Below, in pieces: positions 1 to 8,229 of a stretch of 64,000 nucleotides of DNA (position 1 is its first letter; every line of letters starts with the position of its first letter). Source of the stretch: Planococcus halocryophilus. GTDB lineage: Bacteria > Bacillota > Bacilli > Bacillales_A > Planococcaceae. The stretch spans positions 39,625 through 103,624 of the forward strand of contig NZ_JAKVTG010000011.1 of NCBI RefSeq assembly GCF_022489025.1, read 5' to 3'. The notes beneath the pieces are model-generated. The model was not told the origin of the DNA and made no database searches. It worked only from the letters and a program-made list of their open reading frames with translations. The position numbers and the translations under genes were made by a program.

Positions 1-918
1 TGTATACGACATGAAAGACGCTAATGTTCCAACTGTTAAAAAAGCGACGGTTGACACGATTGTAACGATAAAAAACATTTGTGCACTATCCTTTAATTTC
101 ACCGTTGCTTCGGCCAATGAAACTAAACGCGTTTTTTTCCAGTACACTTTCTTTTTTCGTTTACATAAACCCAATAAGAAACTAAGCGTATGGGTAAAAA
201 ACAAGTAAGTACCGAACGTAGCCAGTGGTGGAACGATAAAAATAATATAATACACCGTTTCATCCGATACATTTACAGCGAATATGTAAGCAACTGTTAA
301 AAAGACAATTCCCATAATCGCGAGCATTGTAGATGATTTTGTTTCTTCTTCAACTTTCCAAAAACCTTGGAGTAAATCAATCACTCGTTTCGTACGGATA
401 AATCCAACACTAACAAATGAGATGATGACAAATAAGCTAGCAAACGCCACAATTGTTAGCAAAAAAGGTTCCCAAGAAACATAAAGTGGCAACGTGTCCA
501 GCTCCATAATTTCCCGTCCAATCATGAAAAAGAATTTAGAAAAAGCAAAACCAAATACAGTGCCTGTTACAGTAGAAACTGCACCAATGATTAACATTTC
601 AAAAAAGATCAATTTGTTTAATTGTTTTTTTGTCATTCCTAAATGCATTAATACACCGAATTCTTTCGATCGAGCTTGCAAAAATGCACTCATTGAATAA
701 AATAAGAAAAACAATGTAAAAATGTACAAAACCACTTCCGCAATCATCATTCCTCGTATGGCTAATAGCTGCAATGCATCTTTTTCAAATAACGGATGAA
801 AAATAAACATTGAGCATACAAAAAACACCATGACCGAAAAAACACTAGCTAAAAAGAAAGCCGCATAGTTTCTTCGGTTGCGAAAAACATTATGGTAAGC
901 GAGTTGTCGAAACGTCAT
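1..918 (-). CDS. BceB-type ABC transporter permease (partial)
   Basis: Membrane subunit of a peptide-antibiotic resistance ABC transporter. The start is the ATG at 918 (MTFRQLAYHNVFRNRRNY), a typical BceB/YxdM N-terminus. The 306 visible residues run off the window at position 1; full-length family members are about 620-670 residues, so the large extracellular loop and C-terminal helices are missing. The visible part holds several hydrophobic segments with short charged turns, as in FtsX-like permeases. The start lies 29 bases inside the upstream ATPase gene, so the two are translationally coupled. Known Bce transporters remove bacitracin or similar peptides from lipid carriers and also act as sensor for the partner kinase. 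The substrate here is unknown. Confidence 0.88.
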   Translation of the reverse strand, partial: MTFRQLAYHNVFRNRRNYAAFFLASVFSVMVFFVCSMFIFHPLFEKDALQLLAIRGMMIAEVVLYIFTLFFLFYSMSAFLQARSKEFGVLMHLGMTKKQLNKLIFFEMLIIGAVSTVTGTVFGFAFSKFFFMIGREIMELDTLPLYVSWEPFLLTIVAFASLFVIISFVSVGFIRTKRVIDLLQGFWKVEEETKSSTMLAIMGIVFLTVAYIFAVNVSDETVYYIIFIVPPLATFGTYLFFTHTLSFLLGLCKRKKKVYWKKTRLVSLAEATVKLKDSAQMFFIVTIVSTVAFLTVGTLASFMSYT

Positions 919-1666
919 TTACGGATCCTCCCAACAACGACAGGACATTCAAAATCCGCTGATAAAAAGTCTGTCGTCGTTCATCCCCATAGATTTCATT
1001 GAAAAATTCCCCATCTTTTATAAAAAGAACACGATCGCAATAGCTTGCTGCAATCGGATCGTGCGTTACCATAATGATCGTCGTTTCATCTTCTTTTGCT
1101 GCATGCGATAGAATTTCAAGGACATCACGGGAAGATTTAGAGTCTAAGTTTCCTGTCGGCTCATCAGCTAAAATAATCGCTGGCTGGTGAATAAGGGCAC
1201 GTCCAATCGCTGTTCGCTGAGCTTCTCCACCCGAAATTTCGTTCGGTTTCTTGTGAAGTAGCAATGTCAGCCCTAAACGCTCCGCAATCACCAGCACACG
1301 TTTCGCCATTTCATCAACAGGAAAATAATCGAGCGTCAACGGCAACACTAAGTTTTCTTCGACTGTTAACATTTGAAGTAAATTAAAGTCTTGAAAAACA
1401 AATCCCATTTCTCTTCTGCGAAACAAGGCTAGCTCATTTTTGTCCAGTAAATGTGGATTGACACCATCAATCAAAATTTCGCCAGAAGTTAATGAGTCAA
1501 TGGTTGAAATCAAATTGAGTAAAGTCGTTTTTCCACTCCCGGATGGCCCCATCACTGCTAGAAATTCTCCTTTTTCCACAGTGAAACTTAGCTGATTGAC
1601 TGCCCGGTGCGTCACTTTTCCTTCATATACTTTTGTTACTTCATCGATTTCCACTACTGTCATCAT
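890..1666 (-). CDS. BceA-type ABC transporter ATP-binding protein
   Basis: ATPase of the Bce-like exporter/sensor, 258 residues, the usual length. Walker A GPSGSGKTT near residue 40, signature SGGEAQR near 147, Walker B ILADEPTGNLDS near 167, and the switch His in MVTHD. The C-terminus carries the family-specific tail (FYQRILNVLSLLGG). The start is ATG 1666 behind AGGAGGA; a second ATG follows directly. It overlaps the kinase gene by 26 bases upstream and the permease by 29 bases downstream, so the four genes form one tight operon. The protein is cytoplasmic and powers the permease. Confidence 0.93.
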   Translation of the reverse strand: MMTVVEIDEVTKVYEGKVTHRAVNQLSFTVEKGEFLAVMGPSGSGKTTLLNLISTIDSLTSGEILIDGVNPHLLDKNELALFRRREMGFVFQDFNLLQMLTVEENLVLPLTLDYFPVDEMAKRVLVIAERLGLTLLLHKKPNEISGGEAQRTAIGRALIHQPAIILADEPTGNLDSKSSRDVLEILSHAAKEDETTIIMVTHDPIAASYCDRVLFIKDGEFFNEIYGDERRQTFYQRILNVLSLLGGSVNDVSTTRLP

Positions 1667-2669
1667 GTTCCTCCTGTGTTACGAAATCTTGATTAAAGAA
1701 TAAGACAGAAACGGTTGTCCCTTCTCCTTGAACAGAAGAAATCGTCAGTTCGTGACCTAATTTGCCACAAATTTCTTTTGCTAAGTATAAGCCCATCCCT
1801 GTTGACTCTCCAATTTTCCGCCCGTTTTCGCCTGTAAAAAAAGCCTTTGTTACACGGGGCAAATCTGAAGATGAAATACCGATTCCTTCGTCACGAATTG
1901 TCAGCAATGTATTGCCATTTGAACATTTAGCAGCAATATAAACTTTTTTGTTTGGTTCAAATGTGTATTTTACTGCATTTGTTAAAAATTGACCGACGAT
2001 AAATTTCATCCACTTCTGATCTGTAGCTACAACATGATCCTCGCCGATTGAAATTTCCGGATAGACACGCTTTGAAATAAATAGACGTTTGTTTTCTGTC
2101 GCGACTTCACTGACTAAAGAACGCAAATTAATTTGTTCGATTTGCATGTCCTGCTCGAAAGTGTCTAGACGTGCATTCATTAATACCGTATCCAATCCTG
2201 CTTTTAAGCGTTCCATTTCTTCGCGGACGCTATTCTTATCCAGTTCTTTTTCTTCTTGAAGTAATAAGTGCATAACCGAAATAGGCGTTTTCATTTGATG
2301 AACCCATTGATTCATAAATTGCAAATGACGATTTTGAGCCGCATATAAAGACTGCACTTCATGCTGATACAAGCGATATAATTTTTGCAAATAAAGTTCG
2401 TTCTGTACTTGTTCGGGTGATTTCCCTTCACGCTGAAGCATATGTTCCAAATTTTGTGGGACCGATAAAATTCGCTGATAATATTGATAACGCCTTGCAA
2501 AGCGCGCCGATAAGAATGTAATGACCAATACTGTGCTAATGACAAATGAGTAAATTGCCGTATCTAAGTTTCGGAAACCATCTAACCAATACAACATCAT
2601 AATAAATGCCACTAGAACAACTTGGAAAACGATAAATGCCGCATGTTCTTTCATAAATAATCGCAGCAT
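1641..2669 (-). CDS. BceS-type intramembrane-sensing histidine kinase
   Basis: Sensor kinase of 342 residues. Two transmembrane helices (about residues 12-30 and 38-55) are joined by a very short external turn, so there is no real sensor domain, as expected for Bce kinases that read the state of their ABC transporter. Phospho-acceptor His is in HQMKTP near residue 124; N box NAVKYT, G1 DEGIGI and G2 GMGLYLAKE follow. The ATG at 2669 overlaps the stop of the regulator gene (ATGA), and the 3' end overlaps the ATPase gene. It would phosphorylate the regulator encoded just upstream. Confidence 0.93.
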   Translation of the reverse strand: MLRLFMKEHAAFIVFQVVLVAFIMMLYWLDGFRNLDTAIYSFVISTVLVITFLSARFARRYQYYQRILSVPQNLEHMLQREGKSPEQVQNELYLQKLYRLYQHEVQSLYAAQNRHLQFMNQWVHQMKTPISVMHLLLQEEKELDKNSVREEMERLKAGLDTVLMNARLDTFEQDMQIEQINLRSLVSEVATENKRLFISKRVYPEISIGEDHVVATDQKWMKFIVGQFLTNAVKYTFEPNKKVYIAAKCSNGNTLLTIRDEGIGISSSDLPRVTKAFFTGENGRKIGESTGMGLYLAKEICGKLGHELTISSVQGEGTTVSVLFFNQDFVTQEEHDDSSGNR

Positions 2670-3373
2670 TAAGCTTCCTCCTCATGAAGTAAAAGACGGT
2701 ATCCGGCTCCTCTTACAGTTTCAATAGAAGATAACACTCCATAATCGGACAACTTTTTTCGGACTCGTGTCATATTAACATTTAACGTATTTTCATCTAC
2801 AAAGGCTTGGTCGTCCCATAATTCCTCTAGCAACTGCTCGCGCGATACTACTTTCGGATATTGAGTTAGCAATAGCTCTAAAATCGTGCATTCCTTTTTT
2901 TGCAATGGGATGATTTCTTTTTTGATGTGTAATTCCATCCGTTCCATATATAAAATAATACGCCCAGCCCTAATTGAACGCTCTTCTTGTTTTGGTGCAT
3001 ATTCACCATAAGCTCTACGCAAATGACTTCTTATTTTTGCAAGGACGATTTCATAATGGAAAGGTTTCGTAATAAAATCATCCCCTCCATTTTCTAAAGC
3101 AAAGACTTGGTCCATTTCACCCGAACGAGCTGAGATGAAAATAATCGGACAAGTGGTTTGCTGCCTAAGTTGCCGGCACCAATAATAGCCATCATAAGAC
3201 GGCAAGTTAATATCAAGTAAAATCAAATGGGGATCAAAAGCTTCGAATTCTTCGATGATTTGATCAAAATCTTTTGCGGTCTCTACTTCGTAATGGTATT
3301 TTCTTAAAGTCTCAGCCAACAACTCCGCAATTTTCAAATCATCTTCTACAATGAAGATTCGTTGAATAGCCAC
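2669..3373 (-). CDS. BceR-type OmpR-family response regulator
   Basis: Receiver domain (VEDD near the N-terminus, phospho-Asp in LLDINLP, Lys in ITKPF) followed by a winged-helix OmpR domain (RGAGYRL near the end). I place the start at the GTG at 3373, which follows AAAGGGGGA at good spacing and gives 234 residues; an upstream in-frame ATG at 3403 would add ten basic residues and lacks a ribosome site. First gene of the Bce operon. A TGTTAAAAT extended -10-like sequence lies just upstream on this strand, overlapping the lplJ terminator tail. In known systems the regulator activates the transporter genes when the peptide drug is present. Confidence 0.92.
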   Translation of the reverse strand: MAIQRIFIVEDDLKIAELLAETLRKYHYEVETAKDFDQIIEEFEAFDPHLILLDINLPSYDGYYWCRQLRQQTTCPIIFISARSGEMDQVFALENGGDDFITKPFHYEIVLAKIRSHLRRAYGEYAPKQEERSIRAGRIILYMERMELHIKKEIIPLQKKECTILELLLTQYPKVVSREQLLEELWDDQAFVDENTLNVNMTRVRKKLSDYGVLSSIETVRGAGYRLLLHEEEA

Positions 3374-3401
3374 AATGATTCCCCCTTTCCTTTTTCTTTC
3401 C

Positions 3402-3437
3402 ATTTTAACAAAAGAGCCTGCATAAATGCAGACTCTT
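3402..3437 (-). terminator. Intrinsic terminator after lplJ
   Basis: A 10-bp stem (3413-3422 with 3427-3436, one G-U pair, TAAA-type loop) is followed on the minus strand by TTTTGTT. It closes the lplJ transcript just before the Bce operon. Confidence 0.75.
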
Positions 3438-3446
3438 CGGAAGTTC

Positions 3447-4439
3447 TTAATAAATTAATTTCAAAAATTCTTCTTTCGTAATCCCGCCAAGTAGTTTGGG
3501 TATGTCAATTTCGGCAATAGCTTCCTCTAGAGAAGCTCGTTCGTATTTTGAACCAGCAATTGCTTGCTCAACTTCAGATATATCTCCAACACCGAAAAAA
3601 TCGCCAAAAATATGAGCGTCTTGAACAATTCCTTTCTCTACTTGCAAGCGGACATCAATGCCGCCGACCGGGAAGCGATGAGAATGTTTAATATTGAATT
3701 TAGGCGACTTCCCATAATTCCAATCCCAGTTGCCATAACGTTCATTTGATAATTCGTGAATATTTTTCCAATCTTCTTCTGTCAGTTTATAATGACGGAC
3801 ATTTTCTTCACCTTCGAAGATTGAGTGCAAAACTGCATGTCGGAAATTCTCAACTGACATAGGCTCTTTTAAAAACTCAGAAATATTCGCCACACGGCTG
3901 CGAATTGACTTAATGCCTTTTGATTCAATTTTTTCTTTGCTTACTTTTAGAGCAGATACTACGGCTTCGATTTCTGTATCGAATAATAAAGTTCCATGAC
4001 TGAACATGCGCCCTCTAGTTGAGAACTGTGCATTTCCCGATATCTTCCGACCTTCTGCCATTAAATCATTGCGTCCAGAAAGTTCCGCATTTACGCCAAG
4101 GCTTTGTAACGCTTGTACAACAGGCTCAGTGAATTTACGGAAGTTACGGAAACTTTCCCCATCATCTACTGTGATGAAACTGTAATTTAAATTGCCCAAA
4201 TCGTGATAAACTGCTCCTCCGCCAGACAAACGACGAACTACATGAATGCCATTTGAATCTACATAATCGGTATTAATCTCTTCAGCTGTGTTTTGGTTTT
4301 TTCCGATGATGATAGATGGCTCATTGATATAAAACAGAAGAAATGGATCTTTTTCAACATCCATTGTTTTCAACAAATATTCTTCGATTGCTAAGTTAAT
4401 CCGTGGGTCTGTGATGCCATTGTTGTCTACGAAATACAT
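3447..4439 (-). CDS. lplJ: Lipoate-protein ligase LplJ
   Basis: Scavenges free lipoate or octanoate and attaches it through the acyl-AMP to lipoyl domains (GcvH, 2-oxoacid dehydrogenase E2). It has 330 residues, the length of B. subtilis LplJ (YhfJ). Visible hallmarks are RRLSGGGAVYHDLGN (residues about 70-84), the lipoate/AMP-binding loop, and GRNDLMAEGRKISG with the catalytic Lys; a C-terminal accessory domain follows. ATG at 4439 is preceded by AAGGAGAG. The divergent small gene yhfH sits next to it, as in B. subtilis. Cytoplasmic enzyme, single-gene transcript ended by the hairpin at 3412-3437. Confidence 0.95.
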   Translation of the reverse strand: MYFVDNNGITDPRINLAIEEYLLKTMDVEKDPFLLFYINEPSIIIGKNQNTAEEINTDYVDSNGIHVVRRLSGGGAVYHDLGNLNYSFITVDDGESFRNFRKFTEPVVQALQSLGVNAELSGRNDLMAEGRKISGNAQFSTRGRMFSHGTLLFDTEIEAVVSALKVSKEKIESKGIKSIRSRVANISEFLKEPMSVENFRHAVLHSIFEGEENVRHYKLTEEDWKNIHELSNERYGNWDWNYGKSPKFNIKHSHRFPVGGIDVRLQVEKGIVQDAHIFGDFFGVGDISEVEQAIAGSKYERASLEEAIAEIDIPKLLGGITKEEFLKLIY

Positions 4440-4525
4440 AATCTCTCTCCTTTTAACTATCTTCCTTTCTATAGTTTAACGGATTATTTAAATTAATTCA
4501 CTATTTAGGGTTGACGAATCCCAAC

Positions 4526-4534
4526 TGTTATAAT
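4526..4534 (+). promoter_or_regulatory. Extended -10 promoter element for yhfH
   Basis: TGTTATAAT matches an extended -10 (TGn plus TATAAT). A TTGACG at 4511 lies only 12 bases upstream and is too close to be its -35, so this would be a -35-independent promoter. Confidence 0.5.
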
Positions 4535-4583
4535 ACACTGTTTTAAACACCAACAGTACTATAACAAAAAGGAGATGGAAGTT

Positions 4584-4709
4584 ATGATTGAAAACGTAGT
4601 TGAATTTTTCAAGAACTTGCCCCCGAAACAGTGCGTGTCATGTGGAGAAAAAATGGAAGAGCAGCATGAGTGTTATGGTACTAAATGTGATTCCTGCAAT
4701 AATTTATAA
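4584..4709 (+). CDS. yhfH: YhfH family small zinc-ribbon-like protein
   Basis: A 41-residue protein starting at ATG 4584 behind AAAAGGAGATGG. It carries KNLPPKQC and four cysteines in the order C-x2-C, then C-x4-C-x2-C (five cysteines in all), with EQHECYG between them. This matches the YhfH family of Bacillales, and it sits beside lplJ as in B. subtilis. The cysteine spacing suggests one bound zinc ion. The function is unknown; small size and high conservation suggest an accessory or regulatory role. A strong terminator follows. Confidence 0.85.
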   Translation: MIENVVEFFKNLPPKQCVSCGEKMEEQHECYGTKCDSCNNL

Positions 4710-4731
4710 AATCAGCTAAAACTAATGACCA

Positions 4732-4767
4732 AACGAAGCGGCTCTAATGAGCGCCGCTTCGTTTTTT
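4732..4767 (+). terminator. Intrinsic terminator after yhfH
   Basis: GC-rich stem (AACGAAGCGG with CCGCTTCGTT and a short bulged inner part) followed by GTTTTTT. Confidence 0.85.
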
Positions 4768-4865
4768 ATGTTCTATTGCTCTAAGGTCCCTTAGAAAAAC
4801 CATCACACTTTCTGTACCATAACAGCAAGCTACTTCAACATCGCTAAACCGCTAAAAATTTAAAG

Positions 4866-4899
4866 ATAAAAAGACACCGCCAAAGCGATGTCTTTTTTC
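4866..4899 (-). terminator. Terminator after the YtkA-like gene
   Basis: Ten-base-pair stem AAGACAYCGC (4871-4880 with 4885-4894) with a T run on the minus strand; it lies 10 bases past the stop at 4904. T residues on the plus strand too, so it may act both ways. Confidence 0.75.
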
Positions 4900-4903
4900 T
4901 GTA

Positions 4904-5374
4904 TTAATGTCCGGAATGGTCTTCCATTTTATCCATACCTTGTGCATCATCACTGTCATCCGAAACGATTGAGGCTGGATCTGGATCGCCAACGGTTATT
5001 TCTTGTTTTGGCATTAAATGCAACGAACGCGCTGTAGTATGTGCCTGCATAAAATACAGACCTTCTTCTTTAAAGCTCGTTTGTGCTTCATAAATACCAT
5101 TTTCGGTATGTTCAGCCGGAATCATTACGCTATTATTGCGATCTCCTGATTGCCATACTTCATAAACAACTTCATCTGCGTCTTCCACAGCTTCATCGGC
5201 TTGAGTCACTGTAACGGATAAGACAATATCTTCGGCTGGCTCTGCCTGTGTGTCGGTATTAAATGCTACCATTACTTCTTCTACTTGAGCACCTGTACCA
5301 GAAGATTCTGCTTCTCCTGATCCACACGCGGCGAGAAGTAATAATGGCAATCCAAGCCATGCAAGTTTTTTCAT
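4904..5374 (-). CDS. YtkA/FixH-like lipoprotein
   Basis: Predicted lipoprotein of 156 residues: signal peptide MKKLAWLGLPLLLLAAC with lipobox LAAC, then a YtkA-like domain (about residues 30-125; EVWQSGDR, HTENGIYEAQTSF, EEGLYFMQAH) and an acidic, His/Met-containing tail ending DHSGH. The start is ATG 5374 behind GGAGAA; a longer in-frame version lacks a ribosome site. It lies 79 bases downstream of hemH on the same strand, where B. subtilis has hemY. YtkA/FixH-like proteins are linked to copper and haem-copper oxidase biology, and the tail could bind metal, but the exact role is inferred. No hemY is visible in the window. Confidence 0.75.
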   Translation of the reverse strand: MKKLAWLGLPLLLLAACGSGEAESSGTGAQVEEVMVAFNTDTQAEPAEDIVLSVTVTQADEAVEDADEVVYEVWQSGDRNNSVMIPAEHTENGIYEAQTSFKEEGLYFMQAHTTARSLHLMPKQEITVGDPDPASIVSDDSDDAQGMDKMEDHSGH

Positions 5375-5453
5375 AACCAATTCTCCTCTATATATGGGAC
5401 GATTCAACAGTAAATCGGTCGATCAATTGACTGATAGTTAATTGCTTTAAAAC

Positions 5454-6383
5454 CTATTCAGCTAACTCACGTAAAACTACATCAGTTAATGCATCGATAA
5501 ATAATGGCTGTACGTTTGGCATTTCTGGACGACGGTAAGTTGCCCCGATGTCATCGCACACCACTTTACATTCGTAATCATTATCATAAAGAACTTCTAA
5601 ATGATCTGTCACAAATCCAACTGGGGTGTAAACAAAAGATGTATAGCCTTTTTGTTCAAACAAATCACGTGTTAAGTCTTGGACGTCTGGGCCAATCCAA
5701 GGTTCACCGGTTTGCCCAGCACTTTGCCAGCCGACTTCTACGTTTTTAACGCCTGTCGCTTGTTGAATCATTTCAGCCGTTTCTTTTAATTGATCTGGGT
5801 ATGGGTCGCCATTTGCAATAATCTTCTCTGGCAATGAATGTGCAGATACGATTAAGCATGATTTCGCGCGTTCTTCTTCTGACATTTCAGCAAATGCCGC
5901 AGTTACTTTCTCAGTCCAATATTGGATGAATTTCGGTTCTTTGTACCAGCTTTCAACAGAAGTTAATGAAATGCCTGCTGTTTCAGCAGCTTCTGCTGCA
6001 CGACCATTATATGATTTCACAGAGAATGTTGAGAAATGAGGAGCCAAGACGATTGAGACAGCTTCTGTAATGCCGTCTTTTTTCATTTCTTCTACGCCAT
6101 CTTCTACAAATGGCTCAATGTGTTTAAGGCCCAAATACATTTTGAATTCAATATCATCTTGAACTTCATTTAAACAATCACACAGGCCATTTGCTTGGTC
6201 TAATGTAATTTTCGCAAGTGGCGAAATACCACCAATTGCTTTGTAACGGCTCTTTAAGTCTTCAAGACTTTCTTCACTTGGCTTACGCCCACGTCGAATA
6301 TGTGTATAATAACGTTCAATATCGTCTTCTGAGTATGGCGTACCGTATGCCATCACTAATAATCCCATTTTCTTCTTCAACAT
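5454..6383 (-). CDS. hemH: Coproporphyrin III ferrochelatase HemH/CpfC
   Basis: Inserts Fe2+ into the porphyrin; in Firmicutes the substrate is coproporphyrin III. It has 309 residues from ATG 6383, which follows GTAGAGGTG (an in-frame GTG two codons earlier is less likely). Visible are [10 protein letters not shown] at the N-terminus, the metal-ligand His in VSAHSLP near residue 182, and the Glu in DHLEVLYD near 263. Soluble or peripheral cytoplasmic enzyme. It follows hemE by 25 bases in the same transcript, matching the hemEH order of B. subtilis; the third gene hemY is not here. Confidence 0.96.
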   Translation of the reverse strand: MLKKKMGLLVMAYGTPYSEDDIERYYTHIRRGRKPSEESLEDLKSRYKAIGGISPLAKITLDQANGLCDCLNEVQDDIEFKMYLGLKHIEPFVEDGVEEMKKDGITEAVSIVLAPHFSTFSVKSYNGRAAEAAETAGISLTSVESWYKEPKFIQYWTEKVTAAFAEMSEEERAKSCLIVSAHSLPEKIIANGDPYPDQLKETAEMIQQATGVKNVEVGWQSAGQTGEPWIGPDVQDLTRDLFEQKGYTSFVYTPVGFVTDHLEVLYDNDYECKVVCDDIGATYRRPEMPNVQPLFIDALTDVVLRELAE

Positions 6384-6408
6384 AATCACCTCTACGTAAG
6401 TTTTGTAC

Positions 6409-7455
6409 TTATTTTAAATTGCTTTTGTGTGCAGTACTGTATTCATGAACAAATGAAGTTAAGCGCTTCAATGTATCTGGATTAACTTCTGGGAAAACGC
6501 CATGGCCAAGGTTAAAAATGTAACCATCATTTTGCATACCCATATCTAAAATCTTTTTCGTGCGTTCTTCGATAACTGACCAGTCGGCCAATAAATAAGA
6601 AGGATCTAAATTGCCTTGCAAAGTTTTTGTTAATCCCATTGAACGGGCTTCTGAAATCGGCAAGCGCCAATCTAGACCCACTACATCTACTGGCAGCTCA
6701 TGCCATTCTTTTGCTAAATGACTTGCGCCTACTCCAAAGATTGTCAATGGTACATTTTCTGTACGCAATTCAGCAAAAATACGATCCATTACCGGTTTGA
6801 TAAAAATACGGTAATCTTCAACGTTTAATGCGCCAACCCATGAATCGAAAATTTGGATTGCTTTTGCGCCTGCTTTAATTTGAGCTTTTACATAAGGAAT
6901 AATTGTATCCGCTAATTTGTCCATTAATGCAAACCACATCGCTGGTTCTGAAACCATCATCGCTTTTGTTTTGTTGTAACTCTTAGAAGGTCCGCCTTCG
7001 ATCATATAGCTCGCTAATGTGAAAGGTGCACCAGAAAATCCGATTAACGGTACATTTAATTGCTCTTGTGTTAACAAACGAATTGTTTCAAGAACATAAT
7101 CAACGTCTTGTTCTGGATTGATTTCTCCTAAACGCTCGATATCCGCCATTGTGCGAATTGGGTTATCGATCACTGGGCCAATTCCAGATTTTATTTTTAC
7201 ATCAACACCAATTGCAGGCAATGGCGTTACGATGTCTTTGTAAAGAATTGCTGCATCGTTATTGTATTGATCTACTGGAAGTTTTGTTACGTAGGCGCAT
7301 AGCTCTGGCTGGTGCGTAATTTCTTCTAACGAATATTTTTCTTTTATTTTGCGGTATTCAGGTTGCGAACGTCCAGCTTGTCTCATATACCAAACCGGTA
7401 CGTGATCTGTTTTTTCTCCACGGGCTGCGCGAAGATAAGTATCATTAAATGTCAT
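6409..7455 (-). CDS. hemE: Uroporphyrinogen decarboxylase HemE
   Basis: Decarboxylates the four acetate side chains of uroporphyrinogen III to give coproporphyrinogen III. It has 348 residues, normal length. The N-terminal signature [15 protein letters not shown] (about 21-35) and the second signature [11 protein letters not shown] (about 204-214) are intact, as is GNLDPSYL near 285. ATG 7455 follows AAGGGATG. First gene of the hemE-hemH unit; a good promoter lies at 7533-7561 and a 17-bp palindrome sits between promoter and start. Confidence 0.97.
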   Translation of the reverse strand: MTFNDTYLRAARGEKTDHVPVWYMRQAGRSQPEYRKIKEKYSLEEITHQPELCAYVTKLPVDQYNNDAAILYKDIVTPLPAIGVDVKIKSGIGPVIDNPIRTMADIERLGEINPEQDVDYVLETIRLLTQEQLNVPLIGFSGAPFTLASYMIEGGPSKSYNKTKAMMVSEPAMWFALMDKLADTIIPYVKAQIKAGAKAIQIFDSWVGALNVEDYRIFIKPVMDRIFAELRTENVPLTIFGVGASHLAKEWHELPVDVVGLDWRLPISEARSMGLTKTLQGNLDPSYLLADWSVIEERTKKILDMGMQNDGYIFNLGHGVFPEVNPDTLKRLTSFVHEYSTAHKSNLK

Positions 7456-7504
7456 GAATGTTTCATCCCTTCGATGTGCTACTCTACTTTTGTCTACCTA
7501 TATC

Positions 7505-7521
7505 CGTCTATACTATAGACG
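7505..7521. promoter_or_regulatory. Perfect 17-bp palindrome, candidate operator of hemE
   Basis: CGTCTATA-C-TATAGACG is a perfect inverted repeat with a one-base centre. It lies just downstream of the predicted hemE transcription start and upstream of divergent hmoB, a good place for a repressor site. No known factor is recognised from the sequence. Confidence 0.45.
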
Positions 7522-7532
7522 TTCCGTACTAT

Positions 7533-7561
7533 ATTGTATAGATTCCAAGCGCATTTGTCAT
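7533..7561 (-). promoter_or_regulatory. Sigma-A-type promoter of hemE-hemH
   Basis: On the minus strand ATGACA (7556-7561), a 17-base spacer and TACAAT (7533-7538): each box matches five of six consensus bases. Confidence 0.6.
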
Positions 7562-7663
7562 AAATTTGACGCTTCTCTTTTCACTTGTTTGACAAACCTG
7601 TTTCATGTAGTTTTCAATAGGGAAGTATATAATAGTATATATACATACTTAGGAGGGGTTTTA

Positions 7664-8176
7664 ATGAATTTTTACATGACAACAGGAACATACGATTTTA
7701 TGAAAAAAATGCGTGACAAACACCCACAAGAGAATATGGTAGTGATGCAAGGCGAAGGTACTACCTTAATGATCCATGAAACTGAAGGCAAAACGATTTT
7801 CCAAACACCTCGTCGCTATGAGGTTGTTGATGGAACAGGAGATTTTAAAGAAAAAGGATATTTTGTTTTAAATAATATTCCAGTTTCAGACGAAGGCCGT
7901 CCTGTTTTCGAACATCGTTTTAAAAATAGAGCAGGTGCTATTGAAAATGAACCTGGATATGTTGCTTTTCGTGTTCTAAGACCACTCGATTCAGATACGT
8001 ATATTGTTTTGACTGAATGGGAATCTCCAGCTTTCTATGAGAAATGGAAAGAGTCACAAGCATTTGCAAAAGCTCATTCTGCCAAACCAGAAGCTGAAAC
8101 GAGTGCACAACGACCAAATATTTTCTCTGGTGTTTCTTATGTCAGCACTTACCGAGCTAAACCTGAAGAAGAATGA
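7664..8176 (+). CDS. hmoB: HmoB-like haem-degrading monooxygenase
   Basis: Small antibiotic-biosynthesis-monooxygenase (ABM) fold protein, 170 residues, resembling B. subtilis HmoB (YhgC), which opens haem and releases iron. The C-terminal half holds the ABM core (YVAFRVLRPLDSDTYIV, EWESPAFYEKW, SQAFAKAHS). The start is ATG 7664 behind AGGAGGGG; the open frame extends some 70 codons upstream but that part lacks a ribosome site and reads through promoter-like AT-rich DNA. A TTGACA at 7589 with TTCAAT 18 bases on is a possible promoter. Divergent from hemE-hemH, so haem making and breaking share one control region. Confidence 0.82.
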   Translation: MNFYMTTGTYDFMKKMRDKHPQENMVVMQGEGTTLMIHETEGKTIFQTPRRYEVVDGTGDFKEKGYFVLNNIPVSDEGRPVFEHRFKNRAGAIENEPGYVAFRVLRPLDSDTYIVLTEWESPAFYEKWKESQAFAKAHSAKPEAETSAQRPNIFSGVSYVSTYRAKPEEE

Positions 8177-8229
8177 TGACCACAACCCATATACTAATGG
8201 TTTGTCGGTAAGTTAAGGAGGAAAATTAT

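Noticed and set aside
4511..4534. TTGACG plus TATAAT as a normal -35/-10 promoter for yhfH
   Set aside because: The spacer is only 12 bases; the extended -10 alone is the better reading.
7454..7663. 70-codon N-terminal extension of HmoB
   Set aside because: No ribosome site, it crosses the hemE promoter region, and the start at 7664 has a strong AGGAGG-type site and fits the family length.
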